Positions 1 to 8,023 of a DNA stretch of 35,363 nt are shown piece after piece. The position numbers were made by a program, and so were the translations under genes. The stretch covers positions 1-35,363 of the forward strand of contig CANESK010000010.1 of assembly GCA_947441075.1 (NCBI GenBank), written 5' to 3'. The notes beneath the pieces were generated by a model, which was not told where the DNA came from, made no database searches, and saw only the letters and a program-made list of their open reading frames with translations. Positions within the stretch are counted from its first letter, which is position 1. Each line of letters begins with the position of its first letter. The DNA is from Verrucomicrobia subdivision 6 bacterium (lineage in GTDB: Bacteria; Verrucomicrobiota; Verrucomicrobiia; Methylacidiphilales; Verrucolacustridaceae).

Positions 1-1
1 C

Positions 2-712
2 ACTCAAAGCTTTGCCACAGAGTGGGATCCAAAAATGGAGCCCCCCCTCGGCCTCTCTTTCCCCCTCGAAATCAAAAACGATCGCGTCGTCTTATCCCAA
101 GATATTCTCCTGACCACCACCAAAATTCTCCCCGCCGGCACAATTCTGCGCACCATCTTCCGCCCCGTCACCCTGACCGAAGGCGAACTCAAATCAAAAC
201 GCGGAGTCAATGAAGACTCCTACTCCCGCGTCGCCCCAAAAGTAACTACCAAGGGACTCATGACCGAAACCGAACGCAAAATTATGGAGCGCGCCTACCA
301 AACCGTCTGGACCGATCCTATCGAATTTCGTCGAGCCCTCGAAATGTCCATCCCAGGTAACCTCCGTATCGTTCTTGAACCCTCCACTGGCCAGACCACT
401 GCCCCAATCGAGATTCCAGATTTTCCCGAAGGACTCTGCCTTGTCGGTCACCCAACTCCCCAAGTTTTGTGCGTACTCAAGGAGAGTCGAGCCGCCATCG
501 CCGGTTTTCGCGGTGGGGATACTCTTCTCGAAATCGCAGGCCAACCCGCAGGGGAAGACCTCAAGGAGTTTGCCACCCGCTACCTCACCGCGCACGAAAA
601 TGCCTCGAAGAAACGCGAACTTCTCCGCTTCAAAGTCCGCCGCTCTACTGGCGAAACTGAATCGCTCGCCCTTCGCATCCCCCCCACTTGGAACAGCGCC
701 TTCGAAGAGTAA
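2..712 (+). CDS. PDZ-like domain protein, C-terminal part (5' end outside window)
   Basis: The reading frame is open from the left edge (first complete codon at base 2), so the gene almost certainly starts upstream. The methionine at base 35 is only the first one visible. The last ~100 residues look like a PDZ domain: a GLCLVGHP strand, a segment with SRAAIAGFRGGDTLLEIAGQPA, as in the carboxylate-binding and peptide-groove part of PDZ domains, then a helix and a final strand ending LALRIPP. The preceding region, with ILPAGTILR, has no fold I recognise. PDZ domains bind peptide C-termini or extended segments and often sit in periplasmic proteins; no catalytic domain is visible, but the N-terminus is missing. 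The gene ends 3 bases before the stop of the opposing DUF151 gene. I am fairly confident of the gene and less so of the PDZ assignment. Confidence 0.6.
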   Translation, partial: TQSFATEWDPKMEPPLGLSFPLEIKNDRVVLSQDILLTTTKILPAGTILRTIFRPVTLTEGELKSKRGVNEDSYSRVAPKVTTKGLMTETERKIMERAYQTVWTDPIEFRRALEMSIPGNLRIVLEPSTGQTTAPIEIPDFPEGLCLVGHPTPQVLCVLKESRAAIAGFRGGDTLLEIAGQPAGEDLKEFATRYLTAHENASKKRELLRFKVRRSTGETESLALRIPPTWNSAFEE

Positions 713-715
713 ACT

Positions 716-1255
716 TTAGCTTTTTTTTCTAGGCCCCTTCCCTCCATCCCGCGGTTGTTCTCCTTCTCCCTTCGCCTCGCTGCCAGCCTGCCCCTCCTCC
801 CCCTCCTCACCAGTCTCGAACTTCTTTTTCAACTCCTGCAAAAAGGGGGTCATATCCGAAACCTTATCCCAAACCGCCTTGGCCACATGAATCGGCTTCT
901 GTGTTTCCAACGCCACCGCCACACAATCACTCGGTCTTGCATCGATCTCGGTGATCGAGGTTCCTCCTGGGCCAACCTGTCGCAAGGTCAACCGCGCAAA
1001 ATAGGTGTCATTTCGCAAATCATTAATCAAAACCCGATCCACCGTGATCCCAAACCCCTGCAAAATAAGATGAATCAAATCGTGGGTCAAAGGCCTCTCT
1101 CTCTTCTCCCCTTTCAACAAAAGAGCAATCGAAGTCCCCACTCCATGATCCACATGAATACTAAAAGTCTTTTTCTCATTCCCTAAAAAGACTGCCATTC
1201 CGTTGGCCGCAGGCATCAATCCGAGAATTTGAACTAAGGTGGAACCGTCACTCAT
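716..1255 (-). CDS. Bifunctional nuclease domain (DUF151/BFN) protein
   Basis: A 179-residue protein. Residues ~1-140 match the DUF151/bifunctional nuclease family, with the hallmark stretch IDARPSDCVAVAL (family pattern: DARPSDAIALAL), followed by PIHVAKAVWDK, and an early strand reading FLGNEKKTFSIHVD. Plant and bacterial members have reported DNase/RNase activity, but most bacterial members have unknown roles and nuclease function is not proven here. The last ~35 residues are a low-complexity tail rich in Glu, Gly and Lys and probably disordered. A GAGGAG Shine-Dalgarno-like sequence lies just before the ATG, with very short spacing. The gene converges on the PDZ-like gene and diverges from speA, so it is probably monocistronic. 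Confidence 0.8.
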   Translation of the reverse strand: MSDGSTLVQILGLMPAANGMAVFLGNEKKTFSIHVDHGVGTSIALLLKGEKRERPLTHDLIHLILQGFGITVDRVLINDLRNDTYFARLTLRQVGPGGTSITEIDARPSDCVAVALETQKPIHVAKAVWDKVSDMTPFLQELKKKFETGEEGEEGQAGSEAKGEGEQPRDGGKGPRKKS

Positions 1256-1323
1256 CTCCTCAGCTTATCTTTCTCCCCTCTATCCGCAAGATTGCTCAAT
1301 TCTTGACGAATCGTTGCATTGGG

Positions 1324-3270
1324 ATGACTAAGCAGTATATTCGGGATCCCGTGGCTGAGCCTTCAACGAAATGGACCATCGACGAAGCAATTCGTACCTA
1401 CGGGATTGCCCGTTGGGGAAGCGGTTATTTCGGCGTCAATCCCGCAGGACACATGACAGTTCATCCCCAAACCACAGACGGGGCTGGTATTGATCTAGTT
1501 AAAGTTGCCACTCGTGCCCGCGAAAAAGGCCTTCACTACCCTCTGCTCATTCGTTTCCACGATCTACTTCGCCACCGCGTGCGTGCCATCAACGAAGCCT
1601 TTGCCGATGCCATCAAGTCCGCCCGCTATAAAGGTGCCTACCGCGGTGTGTTCCCAATCAAGGTCAATCAGATGCGCGAAGTCGTAGAAGAAATACTCGA
1701 TGCGGGCGAACCCTACCACTTCGGCCTAGAAGTTGGAAGTAAACCAGAACTCTTCGCTGGCCTCGCTCATCATCGCGACCCTGAAAGTCTCCTCGTCTGC
1801 AACGGCTACAAAGACGCCGAGTTCATCCGTACGGCCCTTCTTGGCCGCAAACTCGGCAAAAAAGTTATTCTCGTCATCGAAAAGCCTGAGGAACTTCGTC
1901 TGGCCGTCGAAACCGCCCGCTCCATGCAAGTCGACCTTCTGGTTGGCGTCCGGGTTCGTCTTTCGGCGCGCGGCGTAGGAAAATGGGCCCTCTCAGGTGG
2001 CGATAGCGCGAAATTCGGACTCTCCACCAGTGAACTCCTCGAGGCGGTCGAATACCTACGCAAAGAAGGATGTCCTGAGGCCTTGCAGATGCTTCATTTC
2101 CACGTCGGCTCCCAAGTCCCCGACATTCTCGCCCTCCGCCGAGCCGTTCGCGAGGCCACCCGCTTCTACGCGCAACTCCATCATCTCGGACTAAAACCCA
2201 CCTATCTCGATGTCGGCGGCGGACTCGCCATCGACTATGACGGATCCCGATCCGATTCGGAAAGTTCGATGAACTATACCCTCGCCGAGTACGCTCGCGA
2301 TGTCGTTCGATCCGTAGCCGAGGTTTGTCGACAGGAAAAAGTCCCCCACCCCACTTTGGTCAGTGAAAGCGGGCGGGCCACCGTTGCCCATCACTCCGTC
2401 CTCCTTGTGGAAGTTTTCGGCACAATTGACAAAACCCCGCGCGCCTTTGTCCCCGCCAAGGAACAAGATCCAGAGTTTGTTCGGCAACTTTCCGATCTCG
2501 TCGTCAACCTGACCCGCAAGAATCGGCGGGAATCCCTCCACGACGGAATGGCGGTCAAAGAAGAAGCGGCCGCCCGTTTCGACCTTGGGTTGCTCGATCT
2601 TCCAACCAAAGCCCGCGTGGAAGACTCGTTCTGGCACCTGGCTGAGCGCATCACCTCCCTTTACACCAACGGTCGCCCGCCCCCTGAGGAAATCCGTAGT
2701 TTGGTGGAACAGCTCGGCAAACAGTACCTCTGCAATTTCAGCGTTTTCCAATCTCTCATCGATCACTGGGCTCTCAAGCAACTCTTTCCTATCGTCCCGA
2801 TCCAACGTCTCAACGAAGCCCCCATCCACCAAGGCCGCTTGGTCGATATTACCTGCGATTCAGACGGCAAAATCGACCACTTCGTCGATGGTACTGGAAC
2901 CCGATCGAGCCTCCCCTTACACGAATTAGGAAAAGACCCCTACCTCCTCGGTTTCTTCCTGCTCGGCGCCTACCAGGATGTCATGGGCGATCTCCACAAT
3001 CTCTTTGGTTCAGTCAATGAGGCCCATATTTACCTCGATGCAGATGAGCCCGACGGCTTCTACATTGAAGAAACCATTCCTGGGTTCTCTATTGGTCGGG
3101 TTCTCGGCAATGTTCAGTACGAACCCTCTCAGCTCTCTCGCTTAATCAAAGCCCAAGTCGACGAAGCCATTAAACTCGATAAAATGAAGGCTACCGAGGG
3201 GATGACTTTACTCGAATCCTACGAACAAGGCCTTTCCCACCCAACCTACCTCAATCTCGAAACTCCCTAA
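1324..3270 (+). CDS. speA: Biosynthetic arginine decarboxylase (PLP-dependent)
   Basis: A 648-residue fold-III PLP decarboxylase converting arginine to agmatine and CO2, the first step of the agmatine route to putrescine. Visible family marks: the PLP-lysine segment FPIKVNQ near residue 113; NGYKD; HFHVGSQ near 257; the phosphate-binding glycines DVGGGLAIDYDGS; and the second active-site half DITCDSDGKIDHF near residue 509, with its cysteine. The N-terminus (KWTIDEAIRTYGIARWGSGYF) matches the SpeA start. Length agrees with the ~630-660 usual for the family. An in-frame TTG lies 21 bases upstream at 1303, but the ATG at 1324 seems the better start; neither has a strong ribosome site. A PatD-type dehydrogenase at 13785 could act later in the same pathway. 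Confidence 0.95.
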   Translation: MTKQYIRDPVAEPSTKWTIDEAIRTYGIARWGSGYFGVNPAGHMTVHPQTTDGAGIDLVKVATRAREKGLHYPLLIRFHDLLRHRVRAINEAFADAIKSARYKGAYRGVFPIKVNQMREVVEEILDAGEPYHFGLEVGSKPELFAGLAHHRDPESLLVCNGYKDAEFIRTALLGRKLGKKVILVIEKPEELRLAVETARSMQVDLLVGVRVRLSARGVGKWALSGGDSAKFGLSTSELLEAVEYLRKEGCPEALQMLHFHVGSQVPDILALRRAVREATRFYAQLHHLGLKPTYLDVGGGLAIDYDGSRSDSESSMNYTLAEYARDVVRSVAEVCRQEKVPHPTLVSESGRATVAHHSVLLVEVFGTIDKTPRAFVPAKEQDPEFVRQLSDLVVNLTRKNRRESLHDGMAVKEEAAARFDLGLLDLPTKARVEDSFWHLAERITSLYTNGRPPPEEIRSLVEQLGKQYLCNFSVFQSLIDHWALKQLFPIVPIQRLNEAPIHQGRLVDITCDSDGKIDHFVDGTGTRSSLPLHELGKDPYLLGFFLLGAYQDVMGDLHNLFGSVNEAHIYLDADEPDGFYIEETIPGFSIGRVLGNVQYEPSQLSRLIKAQVDEAIKLDKMKATEGMTLLESYEQGLSHPTYLNLETP

Positions 3271-3288
3271 ATCCGTCCCTTTTACGAT

Positions 3289-3304
3289 TGGCAAACTCTT
3301 GCCA
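3289..3304. promoter_or_regulatory. Small perfect inverted repeat TGGCAA-N4-TTGCCA
   Basis: A 6-bp perfect inverted repeat with a 4-base spacer in the 55-bp gap between speA and the DksA-like gene, 22 bases before the latter's start codon. It could be a small operator or an RNA hairpin in the leader. No T-run follows, so it is not a convincing terminator. It resembles a -24/-12 sigma-54 element superficially, but the GG-to-GC spacing is 9, not 10. Confidence 0.3.
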
Positions 3305-3325
3305 TTACGCTAGGTTTGAAATTTC

Positions 3326-4033
3326 ATGGCATCAAAGTCTAAATCAAAAAAAGCCTCTAAATCCTCTTCGAAGAAGTCCTCCAAGGCTTCTCGCAAGAAG
3401 GCTCCTAAGCGTCCCTCTGCAAAAGGTAAGAGCAAGAAACCCGCCACCCCTCCCCTTGTGGCAAAAAGACCCTCTGGTCCCCCTTTCCCGATTAAAGTTC
3501 CTGCTAAGTTTCTCCGCCCTTTAGAGGAGAATCTCAAGCCTATCCGTCCGCCCAAGTTCTCCTCCTCCTTTTTAGAGCGGCAGACGATCAAACTGGCCGA
3601 ACTTCGTGACCATATTCTCGATCAAGTCCAAGGTGTAACCAAAGACAGCCTCCGCGAACGTGGCGAAGGCGGTGGATCCGCTTTCGGTATGCACCAAGCC
3701 GATGCGGGCAGCGATGCCTACGAAAAAGATTTTGCCCTCAGCCTTCTCAGCCAAGAACAAGATGCCCTCTACGAGATCGAACAAGCAATGAAGCGCATCC
3801 AAGCCCACGTCTACGGGGTCTGCGAAATGTCGGGCCAAGCCATTCCAGTTTCACGGCTCGAAGCCATTCCCTTTGCCCGCTTCACCGTTGATTGTCAGTC
3901 CCGCTTTGAACAGGAAAATAAAGGCAAGAACCGCTGGGAACCTGCCGTGCCTTTCATGGACAGCGTCGAATCATCCGAAGAGGAAAGCGGTGAAGAATCC
4001 GACGAAGAAGAGAAAACGAAAGCGAAGGAATAA
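3326..4033 (+). CDS. DksA/TraR-like protein with lysine-rich N-terminal tail and degenerate zinc finger
   Basis: A 235-residue protein in three parts. Residues 1-~55 are extremely rich in Lys, Ser, Ala and Pro, like a histone H1 tail. Residues ~85-200 resemble DksA/TraR: a long helical segment (LSQEQDALYEIEQAMKRI), then YGVCEMSG, then RLEAIPFARFTVDCQ. The last ~30 residues are acidic (Glu/Asp/Ser). DksA binds in the RNA polymerase secondary channel and modulates transcription with ppGpp. Classical DksA has CxxC...CxxC; here the pattern is CxxS...TxxC, so only two zinc cysteines remain, comparable to known cysteine-poor DksA variants. The gene is 6 bases upstream of rpsR and likely co-transcribed with rpsR and rpmB. 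Fold assignment is good; whether it acts on polymerase is inference. Confidence 0.75.
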   Translation: MASKSKSKKASKSSSKKSSKASRKKAPKRPSAKGKSKKPATPPLVAKRPSGPPFPIKVPAKFLRPLEENLKPIRPPKFSSSFLERQTIKLAELRDHILDQVQGVTKDSLRERGEGGGSAFGMHQADAGSDAYEKDFALSLLSQEQDALYEIEQAMKRIQAHVYGVCEMSGQAIPVSRLEAIPFARFTVDCQSRFEQENKGKNRWEPAVPFMDSVESSEEESGEESDEEEKTKAKE

Positions 4034-4039
4034 TTCAAT

Positions 4040-4270
4040 ATGATCATTAAAAAAGGCCGCAAACCCCGTCGGATGAATCGATCCACTTCTCGGAAGCGGA
4101 TTGATATCAATGGCGAGGCAATCGATTTCCGTAATGTGGAGCTTCTCCGCAAATTTATCACCGAGACAGGCAAGATTCTTCCCCGTAAGATCACTGGCAT
4201 GCCCGCCAGCCTGCATCGCCAACTCAATACCGCCATCAAGAGGGCCCGCAATGCCCTCCTCCTCAAATGA
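4040..4270 (+). CDS. rpsR: Small ribosomal subunit protein bS18
   Basis: A 76-residue basic protein with the S18 signature [23 protein letters not shown], then [12 protein letters not shown] and [11 protein letters not shown], all in family order and at the normal length. It binds 16S rRNA in the platform of the 30S subunit next to bS6. The ATG sits 6 bases after the DksA-like gene, and the stop overlaps the rpmB start in an ATGA arrangement, so translational coupling is likely. No bS6 or bL9 gene adjoins it, although these often accompany rpsR. Confidence 0.97.
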   Translation: MIIKKGRKPRRMNRSTSRKRIDINGEAIDFRNVELLRKFITETGKILPRKITGMPASLHRQLNTAIKRARNALLLK

Positions 4271-4530
4271 GCCGCCGCTGCGAAATCACCGGTGCCGTGC
4301 CCTCTCTCGGGCGTAAAATCATTCGGAGTGGTAAGTCCAAAAAATCAGGCGGTATCGGAACCCACGTCACCGCTAATACTCCTCGGCGCTTCCGTCCTAA
4401 TCTGCGTCGCAAGAGCATTTTCGTACCTGAACTCGGGCGTCATATCCAAGTGCGTCTCACCGCCCGTGCCCTCAAGACGATCGACAAGAATGGTGCCTAC
4501 GCCACTCTCAAACGCGCGGGCTTGGTTTAA
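4267..4530 (+). CDS. rpmB: Large ribosomal subunit protein bL28
   Basis: An 87-residue basic protein. The N-terminus [15 protein letters not shown] matches the L28 start (C-x-x-T/C-G). The segments [17 protein letters not shown] and [20 protein letters not shown] correspond to the conserved RRF.PNL and RVS...KTIDK.G parts of the family. It lacks the paired cysteines of zinc-binding L28. It overlaps rpsR by four bases (ATGA). A 105-bp gap with no clear terminator separates it from the next gene. Confidence 0.96.
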   Translation: MSRRCEITGAVPSLGRKIIRSGKSKKSGGIGTHVTANTPRRFRPNLRRKSIFVPELGRHIQVRLTARALKTIDKNGAYATLKRAGLV

Positions 4531-4635
4531 AACAACCCGGCTTTGGACGGTTTCTGCCAAGGGGCGATCTTTCGCCATGGTGGAATCTAGAGTTACCGCC
4601 CTGCCCGCTTCTGTCCTGTCATCGTTCGATTACCG

Positions 4636-4944
4636 ATGAACCATCTTCATCTTCTCGCCTCGCCACCGGACCACCCTGCCACCGCTCTTTTCTTGAAGCA
4701 GACAGCGACCTTGCTCGAGTCCCATGAAAAAGTTTCCGCCTACTTTTTGCACGAAGGCGCCACCTCCCTAGTACACCCCCAACTCCCTGACCTCGTGGCG
4801 CGCGGTCTCCGCCTCTTTGCTTGCCCACGTGCTGTCGAACAATTTGCCTCAGGCAATCAACTCGACGTCGTCTTAGGTGGACCTGGCCTCCTCGCTGAGC
4901 TCATCGAACGCTGCTCCCCCACCCAATCTTTCGATCCCGTATGA
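4636..4944 (+). CDS. DsrE/DsrF-like protein (TusD-like)
   Basis: A 102-residue protein that looks like the DsrE/DsrF small sulfur-relay fold: an N-terminal strand, a helix, the strand VSAYFLHEGA (family: hydrophobic strand then F...GV/GA), then GLRLFACPRAVEQF with the cysteine at the position of the sulfur-accepting Cys of TusD/DsrE, and a closing helix LLAELIERC. Family members pass persulfide sulfur, for example to tRNA thiouridine synthesis, or serve in sulfur oxidation. The gene overlaps the next by four bases (ATGA), and that product looks related, so they may form a heteromer like TusCD. No TusE or MnmA is visible. The assignment rests on motif resemblance only. Confidence 0.5.
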   Translation: MNHLHLLASPPDHPATALFLKQTATLLESHEKVSAYFLHEGATSLVHPQLPDLVARGLRLFACPRAVEQFASGNQLDVVLGGPGLLAELIERCSPTQSFDPV

Positions 4945-5261
4945 AGAAGGTTGCCATCATCTGCCAAACCGCACCCGGCGGAAAACGTCGCTTGGCTGAA
5001 GAAGCCCTCCGCCTCGCCACTGGTCTCACCGCCACCGGTCGACTGCAAATCGATCTTATTCTGACCCAAGGCGGCACCGCTCTCCTCCACCCAGAAATGG
5101 GCGGACCCCTTGGTACTTGGGAATCCCTCCTTGCACCCCACACCCGAATCCTTGTCCCTTCCGATACGCAAGTCCCTCCCTCCGCTCCCCCGGTTACTCG
5201 GTTGGCCAATATTAATCCGGAAAAAGCCTCCGCTGGAGCGGATATCATCCTTCGCTTCTAG
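4941..5261 (+). CDS. Possible DsrF/TusC-like partner protein
   Basis: A 106-residue protein starting KKVAIICQTAPGG and ending ADIILRF, with the strand IDLILTQGGTALL aligned with the YFLHEGA strand of the preceding protein. The size, the strand-helix alternation and the overlapping arrangement (ATG inside the previous stop, 4 bases) fit a DsrF/TusC-type partner, but no catalytic cysteine lies at the expected position; the only Cys is near residue 8. Members without the Cys are common among structural subunits of these complexes. I do not recognise it with certainty; it could also be a lineage-specific protein. It ends 51 bases before mpl. Confidence 0.4.
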   Translation: MKKVAIICQTAPGGKRRLAEEALRLATGLTATGRLQIDLILTQGGTALLHPEMGGPLGTWESLLAPHTRILVPSDTQVPPSAPPVTRLANINPEKASAGADIILRF

Positions 5262-5312
5262 GGTTTTTCCTCGACTCCACCCCTTCTCTCCGCCATCCGA
5301 TGTGTCTGCCCT

Positions 5313-6716
5313 ATGCTAGACCGAGCCCAGCTTAAACACCTCCACTTCCTTGGCATTGCAGGAAGTGGCATGGGTACCGTCGCCGCAATGTTCCGCGAAC
5401 TGGGTCTTCAAGTCACCGGATCCGATCAAGCGGTCTATCCGCCCATGTCCGATTTCCTCCGCGATCGTGGCATCGTCTTTCACGAAGGCTACGCCGAAAA
5501 GAATCTTTCCCCTAAGCCCGACCTCGCCATCGTCGGCAACGCCCTCTCCCGCGGAAACCCCGAACTTGAAGCTGTCCTCTCCCACCGTATTCCTTTTGTC
5601 TCCCTCCCAGAACTCCTCCGCGGTTGGTTCCTCTATAAAACCCGCAATCTCGTCGTCTCAGGAACCCACGGCAAAACCACCACCTCCACCATGCTCGCTT
5701 TCCTCCTTGAAAAAGCAGGTCTCCATCCCAGCTGGTTCATCGGCGGAGTTCCCCTAGACCTCCCCGGCGGATGCCACCACGGCACTGGCTCCTTCTGGGT
5801 TCTCGAAGGAGACGAATACGACACCTCCTTCGCCGATAAACGAAGCAAGTTCCTCCACTACCTTCCCGAACTCGTCATTCTCAATAATGTTGAATTCGAC
5901 CACGCTGATATCTACCCCGACCTCGCCGCCATTCAGAAATCATTTCGCCAACTTCTTCAACAAGTACCAGGCAACGGGCTCGCCTTAATCAATGCGGACG
6001 ATCCCAACGCCCTCGCCGTCGCCCAAGACGCCCCCTGCGAAATTCTTGAGGTAGGCTCAGGTCCACAGGCCGCCGCCCGCTATAAGATCCTCAAAGCGGA
6101 TGCCAGTGGAAGTAGCTTTACCCTGCACGGCCAAGAATTTCATCTTCAGCTAGCGGGCAAACATAATGTCCACAACGCATCCATGGCTCTCTGTGCCGCT
6201 CACACCCTCGGACTCCCTCTCGATAAGCTAGCTGCCATTCTTCCCACATTTCGCGGTGTCCGCCGCCGATTAGAAGTCCGCGCAGAGGCTAACGGAATCA
6301 CCCTTGTGGATGATTTTGGCCATCACCCCTCCGCCTTGCGAGAATCGATCGCCGCCCTCAGGGGTAAATATCCAGGTCGTCGCCTTTGGGCCCTCTTCGA
6401 ACCACGATCCAACACCACCCGTCGCGGTATTTTCCAAAACGAGCTCGCTCAATCTCTCTCCGCTGCCGATGGCGTCTACATCACCGAAATCGCCCGCAAA
6501 GAACAGATCGATCCCCAGATGCGCCTCGATCCAAAGAAAATAGCCGACGACATTCGAAAAGCAGGTCGCGAATCCTTTTACCTTCCTGGCCCAGAAGAAA
6601 TTCTCAAAGACATCCTTCCCCGCTTAAAATCGGGCGACGTCGTCGCCATCTTTACCAATGGGAGTTTTGGTGGGTTGGTTGGAAAGCTTGCCGACGCCAT
6701 ACAGAAAAAGAATTAA
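5313..6716 (+). CDS. mpl: UDP-N-acetylmuramate:L-alanyl-gamma-D-glutamyl-meso-DAP ligase
   Basis: A 467-residue Mur-ligase family enzyme that attaches recycled murein tripeptide to UDP-MurNAc. It has an N-terminal UDP-binding Rossmann part (HFLGIAGSGMG, residues 11-21), TGSDQAVYPPMSD, the ATP P-loop GTHGKTTT near 117-124, EGDEYDTSFADKRSKF near 164, NNVEFDHADIY, and the C-terminal domain with DDFGHHPSALRESI and FEPRSNTTRR. The YPPMSD and EGDEYDT...DKRSKF forms point to Mpl and not MurC, in which the corresponding stretches differ. Length is normal. It overlaps the end of convergent ispH by four bases. It implies a peptidoglycan-recycling cell with meso-DAP. Confidence 0.92.
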   Translation: MLDRAQLKHLHFLGIAGSGMGTVAAMFRELGLQVTGSDQAVYPPMSDFLRDRGIVFHEGYAEKNLSPKPDLAIVGNALSRGNPELEAVLSHRIPFVSLPELLRGWFLYKTRNLVVSGTHGKTTTSTMLAFLLEKAGLHPSWFIGGVPLDLPGGCHHGTGSFWVLEGDEYDTSFADKRSKFLHYLPELVILNNVEFDHADIYPDLAAIQKSFRQLLQQVPGNGLALINADDPNALAVAQDAPCEILEVGSGPQAAARYKILKADASGSSFTLHGQEFHLQLAGKHNVHNASMALCAAHTLGLPLDKLAAILPTFRGVRRRLEVRAEANGITLVDDFGHHPSALRESIAALRGKYPGRRLWALFEPRSNTTRRGIFQNELAQSLSAADGVYITEIARKEQIDPQMRLDPKKIADDIRKAGRESFYLPGPEEILKDILPRLKSGDVVAIFTNGSFGGLVGKLADAIQKKN

Positions 6717-7951
6717 GCGGTCGTTTGTGGAATGAGTGACTTTACGTCCACCCCACGAAACTGAAACAACTTCGCAATTGTCTCCTCGATGACGTTGTTT
6801 GGGCAGGAAGCCCCCGCCGTCACCCCGATCTTCACCTTCCCCTTGGGCAACCAATTCATCGTTCTCTTCTCTTTTTGAGCGTGCTGGTCGTAATGCTCAA
6901 TCTCATCGGTCGATATCATTCGTGAACTATTGCGAATGAAGTAGGTAGGCAACTTTGCCTCGCCCATCTCCGCTAAGTGAGTGGTGTTACTACTATTGTA
7001 CCCACCCACCACCAGCAAGAGATCGGGTGGCACCACGAGCAGATCTCGCAAGGCATCTTGCCTCTCCTGAGTCGCGCCACAAATCGTATCGAAAAATCTA
7101 AAGTGTTCGCCCGTCTTTTTCTCCCCATACCGATCCTCAATCGCCTTCTTCAACCTTCTTTGCACCTCCTCAGTTTCTCCACGCATCATCGTCGTCTGAT
7201 TAGCCACTCCCACCGCCTGCAAATGCTTTTCTGGATCAAATCCTGGAGAGTGGGCTCCCTCAAACTTCTTCAAGAACTCCGCCCGGTCGCCACCTTTCCG
7301 AATATATTCACAGACATAATCAGTCTCTTCTAAATTATAGACAACTAAGTAGTGACCCATCCCGTCCGTACTAAGGGCCCTCGAACTCGTCGCCATCGTC
7401 TCCTCGTGGGATGATTTTCCGTGAATAATCGAAGTGACCCGCTCCTTATTGTACTGGCGAACCCGCTTCCAGACGCTCATCACGTCCCCGCAAGTCGTAT
7501 CCACCGTCTGACATCCAATCGTTTTCAACCGATCCATCACCGCCACCTCCGCACCAAAGGCAGGAACGATCACCACATCCTCCGACGTCAATCCTGTCAG
7601 GTCATACCCCGCAGGATGACGCTTCAAAGATTGAATCTTCATCTCTCGTAACTGCTCGTTCACCTCGGGGTTATGAATAATCTCACCCAACAAAAAGATC
7701 CGTTTGTCTTTAAAGACTTTTGCCGCCGCGTAGGCCAGATCAATTGCCCTCTCCACCCCATAGCAAAAACCAAACGCCTTTGCCAAAACCACCGTCATAT
7801 CCCCCGCCACCAAATCCCGACCCGTCGCTCGAACATATTCCACCGCCAAACTGCGATAATGCTTTTCCACTTCCGCCTGCACCGCCTGCATCACCTCAGG
7901 AGTCCGCAAATTTACCTTTTTAGGAACGGGGGCGGTGGAAGTTGTGCTCAT
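6713..7951 (-). CDS. ispH: 4-hydroxy-3-methylbut-2-enyl diphosphate reductase
   Basis: A 412-residue iron-sulfur enzyme catalysing the last step of the MEP isoprenoid pathway, reducing HMBPP to IPP and DMAPP. The three cluster cysteines are visible: C63 in AFGFCYGVERAI, C154 in VDTTCGDV and C383 in TAGASCPNN. Other conserved parts are EIIHNPEVNEQL, VIVPAFGAEV, GKSSHEET and GGYNSSNTTHL. It is about 100 residues longer than the E. coli enzyme, resembling the long cyanobacterial/plant type, with an extra N-terminal ~50 residues and internal insertions. It lies 72 bp downstream of argF on the same strand and overlaps the mpl stop from the other side. Confidence 0.95.
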   Translation of the reverse strand: MSTTSTAPVPKKVNLRTPEVMQAVQAEVEKHYRSLAVEYVRATGRDLVAGDMTVVLAKAFGFCYGVERAIDLAYAAAKVFKDKRIFLLGEIIHNPEVNEQLREMKIQSLKRHPAGYDLTGLTSEDVVIVPAFGAEVAVMDRLKTIGCQTVDTTCGDVMSVWKRVRQYNKERVTSIIHGKSSHEETMATSSRALSTDGMGHYLVVYNLEETDYVCEYIRKGGDRAEFLKKFEGAHSPGFDPEKHLQAVGVANQTTMMRGETEEVQRRLKKAIEDRYGEKKTGEHFRFFDTICGATQERQDALRDLLVVPPDLLLVVGGYNSSNTTHLAEMGEAKLPTYFIRNSSRMISTDEIEHYDQHAQKEKRTMNWLPKGKVKIGVTAGASCPNNVIEETIAKLFQFRGVDVKSLIPQTTA

Positions 7952-7964
7952 AGTCAGAATCCTA

Positions 7965-7998
7965 CCTCGATTATTTCGAGGGTCGAGCCTCGATGAGG
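7965..7998 (-). promoter_or_regulatory. Overlapping inverted repeats in the argF-ispH spacer
   Basis: The 72-bp gap between argF and ispH contains CCTCGA, then TCGAGG, then CCTCGA again, then ATGAGG, on the plus strand. The middle element can pair with either neighbouring one, so two alternative 6-bp stems with loops of 5 and 6 bases are possible just upstream of the ispH start codon. This could be a leader with alternative structures or just a weak argF terminator; no T-run follows on either strand. Confidence 0.25.
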
Positions 7999-8023
7999 TT
8001 GCAGTTAAAGTGCTAACAGGGAA

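Noticed and set aside
3289-3304. Sigma-54-like TGGCAA...TTGC before the DksA-like gene
   Set aside because: The GG to GC spacing is 9, not 10, and the sequence is better described as a small inverted repeat.
7998-8020. AAGTGCTAAC next to the ispH-argF spacer as a possible CIRCE heat-shock operator
   Set aside because: Only a half-site resembles CIRCE; the other half is missing and the neighbouring genes are not chaperones.
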